Below, in pieces: positions 9,828-18,772 of a stretch of DNA of 24,679 nucleotides (positions are counted from its first letter, which is position 1; the number at the start of each line of letters is the position of its first letter). Under the pieces are notes generated by a model. The model saw nothing but the letters and a program-made list of their open reading frames with translations, made no database searches and was not told the origin of the DNA. Location of the stretch: NCBI GenBank assembly GCA_054661495.1, contig BAAFSQ010000144.1:1-24679 (forward strand), written 5' to 3'. The stretch comes from Zygophlyctis sp. KS116 (taxonomy: Eukaryota; Chytridiomycota). A program made the translations under genes and the position numbers.

Positions 9828-10741
9828 ATGGAGTTTGTTCAAGCTGGAAAACACTCTCACTATCTCTTGTCTCTGGATCTGGAACCAGATTTACAGGTAA
9901 TTTGTATAAAAGCAGAGTCCGAGGTCCAAATCCAAAATCAATACTCAAAATCCTTTGTTTTCAAGGAAAATCAGTTGAAAATGTTCCCAAATTCAAATAA
10001 TTTCTTGACCATTTGGGGGAGCTCAAGGAATAAAAGTGTAGAGTTGGAATTATCATTTGCAACTTTTCCATTTTATATACCACACTCTACTGAGAAGGAA
10101 TATTTAAACAAGTTACAATTCACAGCATCTAAAATGTCTCTTGTAAAGGAATTTATTCAATCATTATTCAAGGAAAAGTCGGATTCTTATTCTTGGATCT
10201 CTCTTATTGATGGAAATTCACTCTCTGTAATTTTTAATAATGATATAGTTCAAGTCGGCGCAGATGATCCGGTTGTACTGTCTAAATTCTTAAAAAAACT
10301 ACTCGATTGGGCTCAAGTTCCTATAATAGTCTCTAGCTTAAATTTAGATCAAGAGTCTTTTAGGAATTCTTCAAGGTTTTGGATTCAAGAGCTGATACAT
10401 GCACGTATTTTTCATTTTATTTGTAATTTATAGAAAATAGTGATCCCATACAGCAGGAATTATTGGAAATTTCAAGAGATGAGAATGACAATATTGATTA
10501 TTTTGATGAGGAATTTTTGGATTATTTGAAAAAGAGTGATAATGGACAAGTTTCGGCTTTTTCTAAAGAGTTTATCGGATTCAAAATTCTCGAATTGATT
10601 CAAGAATATCAAACAAGTAAAGGTGTACTGCAAACAGATATCGAAAAAAATGTTGGATTAGTAAAGCAAGTACTCAAAAACCCAGATATTGAATTAATTG
10701 ATTCAATTGTATTTAATACTATTGTTTTTTCAAACTCTTAA
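9828..10741 (+). CDS. Unrecognised 294-aa protein, acidic centre, helical C-terminus
   Basis: Exons 9828-10404 and 10434-10741 are joined by a 29-nt intron, which restores the frame as ELIHAQNSDPIQQELLEI. The first third is predicted beta-rich by eye (HYLLSLDLEPDLQVICIKAE, KSVELELSFATFPFYIPHS). The middle is helical (KMSLVKEFIQSLFKE). Residues around DENDNIDYFDEEFLDYL are strongly acidic, and the C-terminal part is helical (FKILELIQEYQTSKGVL). I considered XRCC4/SAS-6-type folds and DCC1 but saw no decisive motif. The spliced gene structure and clean frame support a real gene. Its stop lies inside the 3' coding end of the convergent Mmc1-like gene. Its 5' leader contains the right 57-bp repeat. 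Confidence 0.7.
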
Positions 10742-12340
10742 AGTAGTCTAAAAGACTAGATACTTCTTGTTGATTTTTTGATACTTTTTGTGAATGGGCC
10801 TGTATAGCTTCTTCTGTTACGTGGAGTATCCTTTTTGCTGGATCTTGAATTTGACTTTTAAATTCAGAATCGAATTTTGACTATAATTAGAAACTTGAAA
10901 TACCTCTACACTCTTTGATAAACGCTTATGGGATATTCCAAGTTTTGCAATAAACATGTCTTGATAAGATCCCCATCTTTGACGAAGCCAAACAAGAATT
11001 AGACCAGCAGCCACTGCAGAACTAGAAAGTAACAAGGTGGAAGCTTCAATATGGTACAACCAAAGAGCAAGTCCTGCCCAGCTCATCTAAAATTTAAATT
11101 TAACAGATAATTACTTGAACTCCTAGAGCATATCTAGCAATTAAGTCTCCCTGCTCTTGTAATTCCAAAGTTTCAATCGGTTGAACAAAAGAAACAACCT
11201 GATCACGCAATAGAAAAGGATCAACTGAACCTTTAGAAACTATATTAATTAGTTGAGTAATTCTAGATATATCAGATTCTAAATCTGGAAATCTAGAACC
11301 AAGGTTAGCCAGTTCTTTTTTTAAATTTTCCAACATATCTATTCTTCCTTGTTCCAATCTCCCCATTGAAAATGCCATCTATAATTACTTTAGATACCCC
11401 ATTCTTACTTGTAATTCTCCATTCATCAATGTATAATCTTTTAATAAAATTTGAATATCTTGAGCCAAGTAATCAGATTTAAGCATTAACATCCAAAATG
11501 AATAAGTCTTGAAAAAATTATTCAATCCCAATACTAATTCTGACAAGTCTTGTTCCAAAACCTTTAAATCAAATTGTTTAAAATTAGAGTAAATTTGATC
11601 TTGTTTTAATTGTAATTGTGATTCCAAATTCTTTAAACCTTTAAAAATACTTGAAAGATTATTTTGTGCAATTTCCAAATCCTTTTTTCTATTAGAAAGA
11701 ATTTTAATCGCAGAAAACACTTGTGCATCCATTATAGAATCTTTACTTGCTAATTCCTTAAATTTCTGATCCAAAACATTCAAGTTTTCTTGCCCAACCT
11801 TTATTAAAATCTTTTCAACCTTTTCTGTCCCTAATATTTTTTCTAAATCCTTTTCAACTTGAGATTTATCATCATCTGGTAGTACATTTACCAGTAAATC
11901 AATATTTGGTTTCCCAGCATAATCATTTAAAAAATTCTTTTCTGAAGCAGATAATAGATTTGAAGAATCAGTTACTAGTATAACCCAACTAGAATCCTGC
12001 ACTAGAGAGTTAATTTTCTCTGGATCCTGTTCAGAGAATCCTAAAATTAATAAAATCAAATACTTGGAACATGAGCAACATTTCCAGATTTTAGAATTTC
12101 TACCGGCAACTTGAAATTATTCATGTCTACTACTTCTTTTCCAAAACTTATTTCCTGAATTTGTAAATCACTTGGAAAAGAATAATTAAACCAATTTGTC
12201 ATCAATTTACTTGAATTTCTCCCATTTCCAACGACTATTATTTTAGATTAGAATAGATAATTACCCAATACTTTAAAGTCTGGAATAGATATATTTAGCT
12301 TTTTTAGATTGGCAGAGAGAGTAGAATATAGTTTTTTCAT
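10719..12340 (-). CDS. Mmc1-like mitochondrial membrane protein: degenerate GTPase domain, coiled coil, C-terminal membrane segment (tentative)
   Basis: Exons 12340-12265, 12234-12064, 12040-11409, 11378-11115, 11086-10904 and 10880-10719 give about 495 aa; the introns are 30, 23, 30, 28 and 23 nt. The first intron sits exactly in the P-loop position: KVLVVGNGRNSSK has the strand-loop form of a dynamin-like GTPase but lacks a GKS/T. The switch-like HVPRFSEQDPEKI lacks DxxG. WVILVTDSSNLLS and IDLLVNVLPDD resemble later GTPase strands. Long coiled coils follow, then MSWAGLALWLYHIEA and a hydrophobic hairpin STLLLSSSAVAAGLILVWL. This architecture fits the fungal mitochondrial Mmc1 type, but I recall the family only by pattern. 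The start is uncertain: the ATG at 12416 plus a possible 22-nt intron (12394-12373) would add an N-terminus. Confidence 0.55.
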
Positions 12341-12508
12341 TGCAGTTCCTAACCGATATTGTTTCGGACTCTCTGACTTGATATCCCATCTGACCGTTCC
12401 TATTAGATCTTTGCATATGTGCTATGAGATCTATAGATGGATTAGATCTGATACAATCTAGAGTTAAATGTACAAATACTTGTTCTAAAAAACTCAAAAT
12501 TACTTGAA

Positions 12509-12977
12509 CTACATTTTAATATTAAAAGTAACAGAATTTCCAGGTAATACATCTGCAGTTACAGTTGCATTCATGCCCATATTTTCCAAGGCTCCTTTAA
12601 TCAATCCACACGTAAATAATAGAAACCGACTCTGTTTTTCTAAAGTAGTAGCAATATGCCTACTAGAAAACTTTGAAATTGAAGTAAAATTATAATCATA
12701 GAGTACAAATGTTCCCTTTAATTCAATAAAAGTGTCTTACACGATGATTTGTCTTGAGATTATCCATTTGCTTATTATATACAAACATCCAAAAATCCTT
12801 ACATATAATCTTGATCATGTCTAGAGGCTCAGAAACTCTTGGTTTATCTTTTAATACTTTTTCAATAATAGTCTTTCCAGTATGATTTCCTACAGACTCT
12901 AGCGTAGATGGGAAAGACTGGGAGTATTGGAATAATTCAATCAGGAATATATCATACAAGTCTCTGGATATTTCCAT
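12509..12977 (-). CDS. TRS33: TRAPP complex subunit TRAPPC6/Trs33 (Bet3 family)
   Basis: Subunit of the TRAPP guanine-nucleotide-exchange/tethering complex that activates Rab1/Ypt1-type GTPases in ER-Golgi traffic. Exons 12977-12741 and 12715-12509 (25-nt intron) give 147 aa, close to the 158 of human TRAPPC6B. Diagnostic segments are LDMIKIICKDFWMFVYNKQ, MDNLKTNHRGTFVLYDYNF (rebuilt across the intron), LLFTCGLIKGALENMG and NATVTADVLPGNSVTFNIK. The fold is a small alpha/beta Bet3-type domain without a membrane segment. The gene is divergent from PEX5 with 70 bp between start codons. It is followed on the same strand by the Mmc1-like gene. Confidence 0.93.
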
Positions 12978-13047
12978 TTAAAATTCAAAATTGAGCTGTA
13001 GCGGTAGTGTTTAGTCAAGTTTACGGTTATAAGTTATACAAGAGGAA
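12978..13047. promoter_or_regulatory. 70-bp divergent promoter between TRS33 and PEX5
   Basis: This is the only sequence between the two opposed start codons. It contains no evident TATA box or repeat. Core promoter elements for both genes must lie here or within coding sequence. Confidence 0.45.
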
Positions 13048-14969
13048 ATGGACTGCTCAACTTCTTCTGTCAAACAGCTAAATGTACTCTTGAATAGACC
13101 TGCTCCAAGATCTAGCCATCACTGGGAAGAGGAATTTGTAGAATCGCAGGTGCCACAATTTCAGGATTCTAGTCTGCAACTTGAAAATGTAAATTTACAA
13201 TTGGCGGTTGCTAAACATGAGCAGATGGTTAATTGGAATCAGGAATTTCAGTTTTATCAAAGGCCGGTGCAGGGGAATGAATGGACAAGAGAATTTAAAA
13301 ATCATAAAGATAATAATAATGATAATTGGAGCTCAGAATTTAAAAATGTTTCTAGTTTAGATTGGGAAAATGAATTTACAAAAGTATTGTCAATTTCTGA
13401 TTCTAACCAAACATGTAATCAGACGATGCCACAAGGTCAAGTGGCTCAGACGGCTTCTTCAATTGTAGATGCTTTATCAAGTCATGAAAAATTAAAGAAT
13501 TCTAATTTTATGGATTTTATGGTGAAATTACAAAATTCAGATTTGGTTATTGAAAAAAATAAGGTGCTAGTTCCTATAGAACCGTTTAAAGAAACTCAGA
13601 GTCTTTTAAAAAATGGGAAATTAAAACAAGTTTCTTGGGAAGAGGAATTTAGTGGATCTAGTTTTGAAAGGCAAGGTCAGAGTAATAATACAAATCATGT
13701 TTGGAGTAAAGAGTTTAATAGAAATTATAGTCAATCTTGGAAAAATGAATTTTTAAACTCTAATAGTCAAGATGGGATTTATCAAATGGATCATCAGTCT
13801 AATCAAGATTTAAATCAGGAATTTTGGGATTTTAATGGAAAGACTCATGGTGATTGGGTTAAAGAATTTGATAAAGAAATTCAATATTTACAAAATAGGG
13901 GGATTTCGGATCCTTTAATGGAGCAAATGGATCAATTACAAGGTCAAAATTTAAATTTACAAAACAATTCTATGGAATATTACGCATTTAGTCCGTTTAA
14001 TCCTTATTTAAAACAAAAACCAAAAGAATTATTGGAGTTTTTGGAAACTGCAGTTGTAAATCAACTTTCTTCAGAAAGAATTTTAAGACTGGAAGCTTTA
14101 CTACAGCAAGCTCCTGGTAATACTAGTCCCGCTTTATGGCATCAATTGGGTTTGGCTCAACAAGAAAATGAAAATGACTTGAATGCAATTGCAGCATTTA
14201 AAAATGCACTGTCTTTGAATCCAACACAATTAGAGAGTTGGCTTTTACTCTCTGCTTCGTATACAAATGAAAGTTTTATGACTGAAGCTTGTGGGGCTTT
14301 GGAGTCTTGGTTTGCTAATAATTCAGAGTATTCTTTTCCAGCTGCAAGTACAGCTATTCATTCTTTAGAAGATAGACAAAACTTGCTTTTAAGCAAATAT
14401 TTAAACGTTGTGAGATCTGCTAAAATAATTGATGCTGACATTCAGGTAAATAGAGTAACTGATTGTAGATTGGAATGGGAGTACTATTAACAATGAAAAA
14501 TGAATATCAAAAGGCGATTGATTGCTTTAATGCTGCACTTTCTCTAAGACCTAATGTATTCTAGAACTTATAATTATAGGATTATATACTATGGAATAAG
14601 CTGGGAGCTACTTTAGCAAATTCCAATGATTCCGAGGGAGCGATACGAGCGTATATTCGTGCACTTGAAATTAATCCCACTTATATTAGGGCAAGATGTA
14701 ATCTAGCTATTGCATGTATACAATTATCTCAATATAAAGAAGCTGCAGAACATCTTATAACATCTCTATCTATTCAATCTGAATACAATGCTAAAAATTC
14801 AAATAATCATCCTACTGCTGGAGTTCAGTCAGCAACTGTTTGGGGAACACTAAAAATGGTTGTTGATGGTTATTGTAGGCTTTTATTAATTTTAATAATA
14901 GTGAATCGACCTGATTTAAAAGATGCATGTGAAAGAAGGGATATACAAGCGTTAAAACGAATCTTTTAA
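13048..14969 (+). CDS. PEX5: PEX5, peroxisomal targeting signal 1 receptor, with nine WxxxF motifs
   Basis: Cycling import receptor that binds C-terminal SKL-type signals through TPRs and docks at PEX13/PEX14 through WxxxF/Y motifs. Exons 13048-14445, 14469-14555, 14580-14868 and 14902-14969 give 613 aa; the introns are 23, 24 and 33 nt. Cys3 matches the conserved N-terminal Cys that is ubiquitinated for receptor recycling. The long N-terminal half is Asn/Gln-rich and disordered-looking, with WEEEF, WNQEF, WTREF, WSSEF, WENEF, WEEEF, WSKEF, WKNEF and WVKEF. TPRs follow: [54 protein letters not shown] joined to [17 protein letters not shown], and [20 protein letters not shown]. The end [12 protein letters not shown] is family-typical. 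The 33-nt last intron is the least certain: it is a multiple of three and has no stop. Confidence 0.95.
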
Positions 14970-15256
14970 CTTATTGATATTGCCCAGTTATCATAAACTA
15001 TTCAGATTATAATTATTAGAACCAATTTACACAATAAGAGTTTCAGATTGAATTATTCAAAAACAATATTAGTCTCATGAACTTATCTTTTAAGTTTCTG
15101 ATTACATTATTTCAGAATACATTTCCATACAATCAACAGAATGAAGAGCCCTGTAAATGACTACATCAATTGTATCAGTATTTATGTAAGCATTCTTCCC
15201 CTGCTACAAATATTGTTAACCATAAGTCGGTTCGAATATATCTTGAATGGGAGCGG

Positions 15257-15271
15257 AAACGCTGGTTCAGT
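15257..15271 (+). repeat. Target-site duplication, left copy (AAACGCTGGTTCAGT)
   Basis: Fifteen bases identical to 16976-16990, directly before the first base of the truncated LINE. The leading A residues may be partly shared with the poly(A) tail of the right copy. Confidence 0.9.
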
Positions 15272-16303
15272 GTTCAAGAATGCAAACCATACCATAATAT
15301 AACGATTTGTACGGATTCACAAGCAGCGATCGACGGAATCCATGCCTTTGAGAAAGATCTTAGTACAAGGCACAAATCCAAATACAAGAATAACCACATA
15401 CTAAATGAAATTTTGACGAACTTTAACAAATTTAATACACGCCCAAAACTGATTAAAGTCAAAGGACATAGTAACATTGAGAAAAACGATGAAGTAGATG
15501 AACTAGCTAAAAAAGCAGCACAATCCGTTATGGAATTCTATCAAATAGCTAACACAAATAACCAAACATACATGTATCAGAACAGAGAAATCATCAACCA
15601 ATGTCCGAATCAATATTTCAAAAGTAAGAATCAACAGAATTACGAAAAGATAACAACAGACTACTTCAAGAAGATATATACAAACATTAATATTATTGAT
15701 ATCAAGAACACGCTCAAAATCATATATAAAGGGATGGATATCGAGAACTCACTTGATGCTTCCTGTGTCAAAGAACAATCTTTTAGACTTCAATTGATAA
15801 CTCGTAAATTGCCTGTACTAGTCACAATAGAAAAATGGAACAATAAGAACTTTGAATACACTGATAACAATTTATGTCCACGATGTAATACTCATATGGA
15901 AACCATAGATCACTTATTTAGTTGCATTCAAAATAAGAAGATTAAGAGTAAATTGTATAATGAGACCATCAAAGAGATGAGGTCCAGACTAGATAAACTT
16001 GAAATGTATAAATCACTGAAAGAACAAGATAACCGCCCCAAATTTAAACAATTAATGTATCTTTTAGGAATCAAAGGGAATTTAATGACGTTTCTATCCT
16101 CATACGAAGCAAAAGGTCTTATCACAACAGAACTTAAAGAGAGATTTAAAAAGGCAAAAAAAACCCATTCACAAACAACTTTATGGATTCACTTTACAAT
16201 GGATTGTTGGTTAAGTACGGTATACAAACAAATTTGGAAAGAACGATGCATTGCACTAAAAAAGAAAGACTTTCGAAAACGCAAAAGATCAAAAATCCTT
16301 TAG
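15272..16303 (+). CDS. LINE ORF2 remnant: end of RNase H domain plus zinc-knuckle tail
   Basis: The frame keeps the second half of RNase HI: TICTDSQAAIDGI, with the third acidic residue, and IKVKGHSNIEKNDEVDELAK, with the conserved His and the last Asp. About 150 residues later it has the post-RNase H knuckle LCPRCNTHMETIDHLFSC (C-x2-C-x8-H-x3-C), and it ends in a basic tail. The first Asp and Glu of the catalytic set are lost by 5' truncation, so the remnant cannot be an active RNase H. An ATG at 15170, in flanking host DNA, would extend this frame to 377 codons; that fusion is accidental and is not annotated. Confidence 0.85.
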   Translation, partial: VQECKPYHNITICTDSQAAIDGIHAFEKDLSTRHKSKYKNNHILNEILTNFNKFNTRPKLIKVKGHSNIEKNDEVDELAKKAAQSVMEFYQIANTNNQTYMYQNREIINQCPNQYFKSKNQQNYEKITTDYFKKIYTNINIIDIKNTLKIIYKGMDIENSLDASCVKEQSFRLQLITRKLPVLVTIEKWNNKNFEYTDNNLCPRCNTHMETIDHLFSCIQNKKIKSKLYNETIKEMRSRLDKLEMYKSLKEQDNRPKFKQLMYLLGIKGNLMTFLSSYEAKGLITTELKERFKKAKKTHSQTTLWIHFTMDCWLSTVYKQIWKERCIALKKKDFRKRKRSKIL

Positions 16304-16704
16304 ATGTTGTACCCCCAAGTAGGATCAAAAGACTTAGATTGATATTAAGAGATCCAGAAGAAACATCTACATCTCATATACATATTAAGAAAATCAAATT
16401 GATACTGAAACAACCAAAGAAAAGGGCCAAGGAAATAAGAGATAATCACCGGCCAAAAAAGAAACAAAAAAATAATAATCATGCAAAACAGTCAACAACA
16501 GCGAATAACACAATAACCAATGAAAATACACCACAGACTACAGTTCACCCAAAAAAGATTATACTCCGTATCAAATTTAAAGAAAAGGAGGTTCTACATC
16601 CTGATGAGGGGGATGGAGAAGAAGGGGATAGAGAGGGTCCATTGAGGACAGGCTGCTCTTTTGGAGGTCCAGTGTATGTGCTGGAGGATGGAAGCTACAA
16701 TTAG
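16183..16704 (+). CDS. Overlapping Lys/Arg-rich 3' frame of the LINE
   Basis: This frame overlaps the end of the RNase H frame in another register and runs to 16704. It contains three variants of a basic-hydrophobic unit (IKRLRLILRDP, IKKIKLILKQPKK, PKKIILRIKFKEK), then an acidic-Gly stretch (GDGEEGDREG). It may be the original C-terminus of ORF2 brought out of frame by an indel near 16260-16300, or a separate 3' frame. Unrecognised. Confidence 0.4.
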   Translation: MDSLYNGLLVKYGIQTNLERTMHCTKKERLSKTQKIKNPLDVVPPSRIKRLRLILRDPEETSTSHIHIKKIKLILKQPKKRAKEIRDNHRPKKKQKNNNHAKQSTTANNTITNENTPQTTVHPKKIILRIKFKEKEVLHPDEGDGEEGDREGPLRTGCSFGGPVYVLEDGSYN

Positions 16705-16975
16705 AGGACCTCGTATGAGGCACCTCGGCAATGTATTGGTGGTCAATTTCAGAACTGCCCAAAGTCATTAATCAGAGATATTGTATCGTAAAAGATATGA
16801 TCATTGCAATCAGAAAATCACATCATTATTATGATGGATCTTGGATATAAAGAAATATTAAAATGGATCAAAGACCCTAAATATGTGTCATTGTACTCAT
16901 ATAGGGAATACTGGACATTATGTTTTAGTATAGATTTTCGGATAGTGTAGCTGCCTTCCAAATAAATAAAAAAAA

Positions 16976-16990
16976 AAACGCTGGTTCAGT
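16976..16990 (+). repeat. Target-site duplication, right copy (AAACGCTGGTTCAGT)
   Basis: Second copy of 15257-15271, at the end of the poly(A) tail. The host sequence resumes at 16991. Confidence 0.9.
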
Positions 16991-17133
16991 CAGTGAGAAT
17001 GGATCATTCCTTTATCTGGATATTATGTTGATTCAACTCAAAGAACTTCAAAAGTCTGACGAAAAATGTATTAATAACTTGTTTATAGAAATTACGGCTG
17101 GCAACATGGCGCATCTTGATCACATTTTACCAA

Positions 17134-17694
17134 ATGAATCTTCAACATGAATTGAATGCACTCAGAGTATTTCTATCTACTGCACCCACACTTTTTGATC
17201 GGGATCAGAATATTGAAATCAAGTCATATCGGCTACCTAACGGAGAGAATATTTCCTGTATTCTATACAATTCAATCTTCTACATCACAAGTACTGATAT
17301 TGTAAAGATTACAAACTTTCGACATCAACTGATTGGAAGGCCAATCCATTCTTCATATGTCAGGAAGTTTGAGGAAGGGATATTTTCTGATCTGCGAAGG
17401 CTGAAGCAGGACATTGATTGGTCTTTTGAAGAATCAAATTCTGAATTGTTGGATTTTCTTGTATCTAAAAAAGCTGCAAAGAAGGCCAAAAAACAGAAGA
17501 TTTATCATTGGTGGTCGATTCCACATGATGAATTATTTGCTTCAAGTGTCTTCAGAACAGTCAAGAGAGAAGCTCCTTCTCACTATGATGACAAGGAAAT
17601 TGCAGATATGATGCGAAATAGTGAGGAGTTAAGATTAATCAGAGCTCAAGGTTCTATTTACTTGCATGAATATGCGACAATAATGGGATCTTGA
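17134..17694 (+). CDS. STE12-type transcription factor, DNA-binding domain only
   Basis: STE12 factors are fungal MAPK-controlled regulators of mating, filamentation and invasion. This 186-aa frame is nearly all STE12 domain: LNALRVFLSTAPTLFDRD, the GENISCILYNSIFYITSTDI core, VRKFEEGIFSDLRRLKQDID, SELLDFLVSKKAAKKAKKQK and HWWSIPHDELFASSVFRTVK. All the landmark blocks of yeast Ste12 residues up to the conserved HDxLFADALxRDLKRE-like segment are present. It stops soon after, with no C-terminal activation region or C2H2 fingers and no intron. The ATG at 17134 (MNLQHEL) is used; the frame is open about 45 nt further 5' but without an ATG. The promoter region has been displaced 1.7 kb by the LINE. 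Confidence 0.88.
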   Translation: MNLQHELNALRVFLSTAPTLFDRDQNIEIKSYRLPNGENISCILYNSIFYITSTDIVKITNFRHQLIGRPIHSSYVRKFEEGIFSDLRRLKQDIDWSFEESNSELLDFLVSKKAAKKAKKQKIYHWWSIPHDELFASSVFRTVKREAPSHYDDKEIADMMRNSEELRLIRAQGSIYLHEYATIMGS

Positions 17695-17795
17695 ATTGTA
17701 AATATATGTCAGAAAACATGTCTATTTTTCTTCAATCTATTTGAGTACAAGCTTCAATTTAAAGACCAGTAGCTACCCGAATTACAAGAAAAATC

Positions 17796-18758
17796 CTAAG
17801 AAAATTGCAGAACTAATGCTGCACTTGGTACAAGATTCAATTCCTTGAGCGTCTTCTCTTTTTCTGGTCCATCCAATACTTTTCTAGGAAAAGTAGTCAT
17901 GAGTTTAAAATTGACTGATATTGATCGTGCCTCAATTATAAAATCATATACTGCAGACATTTTAGTTGATACATCAAATGTTTGAGTTAAAGGAGGTCCA
18001 TCTGGTAATCTAATTTGGATTCTTGTCTCTTTATATCCACTTGTAGAAATAACAGGAGCAACTGGCTTACTACTTTGAGAAGACTGTAGTTCTACAGTTG
18101 AGCTACCCATTTTTCTTTCTTCAGCCTTTGATTAGAATTTAAAGGTATACTTACCTGCCTTTGCCGTTCTAATTTATCTGCTTCCAATAATGCCTTTATC
18201 CTTTCCTTTGCAGCCTTATCTTCTGCTTTTTCTCTTGCCCGTTCTTTCATAGCTTTTTCATGTTCCTGCATCTGAAGCTTTTCCTTAATTTCTGACATTT
18301 CTTTTCCAGTCTTTCTACGAACTTTTTCCTTTGTCTTTGCCTCTTCCTTTTCTTTAAGTTCTCTTTCCGCTCTCTTAACTTTAAGCAGTTCTTGAAGCTC
18401 TTTTAACTTTTGAGCCTTTTCTTCTGCAGTAAGTGGTTTAATCGCAGTCGTAGATTCAGAGAAATTGACATGTTGCGTTTTATACGCATGAGTTTCAGCA
18501 GCAGCAGCATTTCTAAAAAACTTGTTACAATCATCACATTTTAGAGACTGAGCAGTAACTTGATCAGCATTAATTTCTCCATCGCCGTCCTGGGTTTGTC
18601 CGGTAGATTCCTCTTGTGGGTTAACTAACCAGTCCATGGCTGCCTGCAGACCAGAATTCTTTGTTGCCTTTAGAGCGGCATCACTATCGTAAACTAGACT
18701 AAAATTACACCTTATCGGCCTCAAATCCCATGTCTATCAACTTTTCTCTGTCACTCAT
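17796..18758 (-). CDS. UBXN1: UBXN1/SAKS1-type protein: UBA, C2H2-like finger, coiled coil, UBX domain
   Basis: Adaptor family linking ubiquitinated clients to the AAA ATPase p97/Cdc48. Exons 18758-18709, 18683-18155 and 18125-17796 give 302 aa (human 297), with introns of 25 and 29 nt. The UBA domain is rebuilt across the first intron: KLIDMGFEADKVDAALKATK, then NSGLQAAMDWLV. A fungal/plant-type C2H2-like finger follows (LKCDDCNKFFRN, HAYKTQH). A long Lys/Glu coiled coil occupies about residues 110-200. The UBX domain is ETRIQIRLPDGPPLTQTF, with TTFPRKV in the FPR position and LKELNLVPSAALVLQF at the end. The start is 14 bp after the stop of the upstream gene, so its promoter probably lies inside that gene. 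It converges on the STE12-type gene. Confidence 0.94.
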
Positions 18759-18772
18759 TTTAAAATATTTTT

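Larger units (their letters stand above)
15272..16975 (+). mobile_element. 5'-truncated non-LTR retrotransposon (LINE with RNase H)
   Basis: A 1.7-kb insertion flanked by a 15-bp target-site duplication (15257-15271 and 16976-16990), ending in an A-rich TAAA/poly(A) tail at about 16959-16978. These are the marks of target-primed reverse transcription. Endonuclease and reverse transcriptase are missing, and the element starts inside the RNase H domain. It holds two overlapping open frames and about 250 bp of 3' untranslated sequence (16705-16958) in which I see no other feature. The exact duplication and long open frames suggest a fairly recent insertion. Confidence 0.92.
15141..17150 (+). pseudogene. 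Host reading frame (about 96 codons) split by the LINE insertion
   Basis: The ATG at 15141 (MKSPVNDYINCISIYVSILP) reads without a stop to the end of the left target-site copy at 15271. Resuming just after the right copy, at 16991, the same phase reads on without a stop (VSENGSFLYLDIMLIQLKEL) to a TGA at 17148-17150, 96 aa in all. A possible upstream exon (15077-15093) with a 22-nt intron would add MNLSFK and a few more residues. No homologue is recognised; the sequence is hydrophobic and helical at first, then mixed. The 3' end overlaps the start of the STE12-type gene by 17 nt. The preceding 14970-15140 stretch shows nothing else. This could be a small gene, a uORF-like leader of the STE12-type gene, or chance. 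Confidence 0.45.

Noticed and set aside
9898-9916. A 19-nt GT..AG intron in the unrecognised 9828 gene
   Set aside because: Splicing shifts the frame and soon hits a stop, while reading through stays open.
12504-12695. Plus-strand 63-aa frame
   Set aside because: It is antisense to the second exon of TRS33, whose family match is clear.
15170-16303. A single 377-codon RNase H protein starting at 15170
   Set aside because: The first 34 codons lie before the LINE, in host flank plus target-site copy. The junction at 15271/15272 shows the fusion is an accident of insertion.
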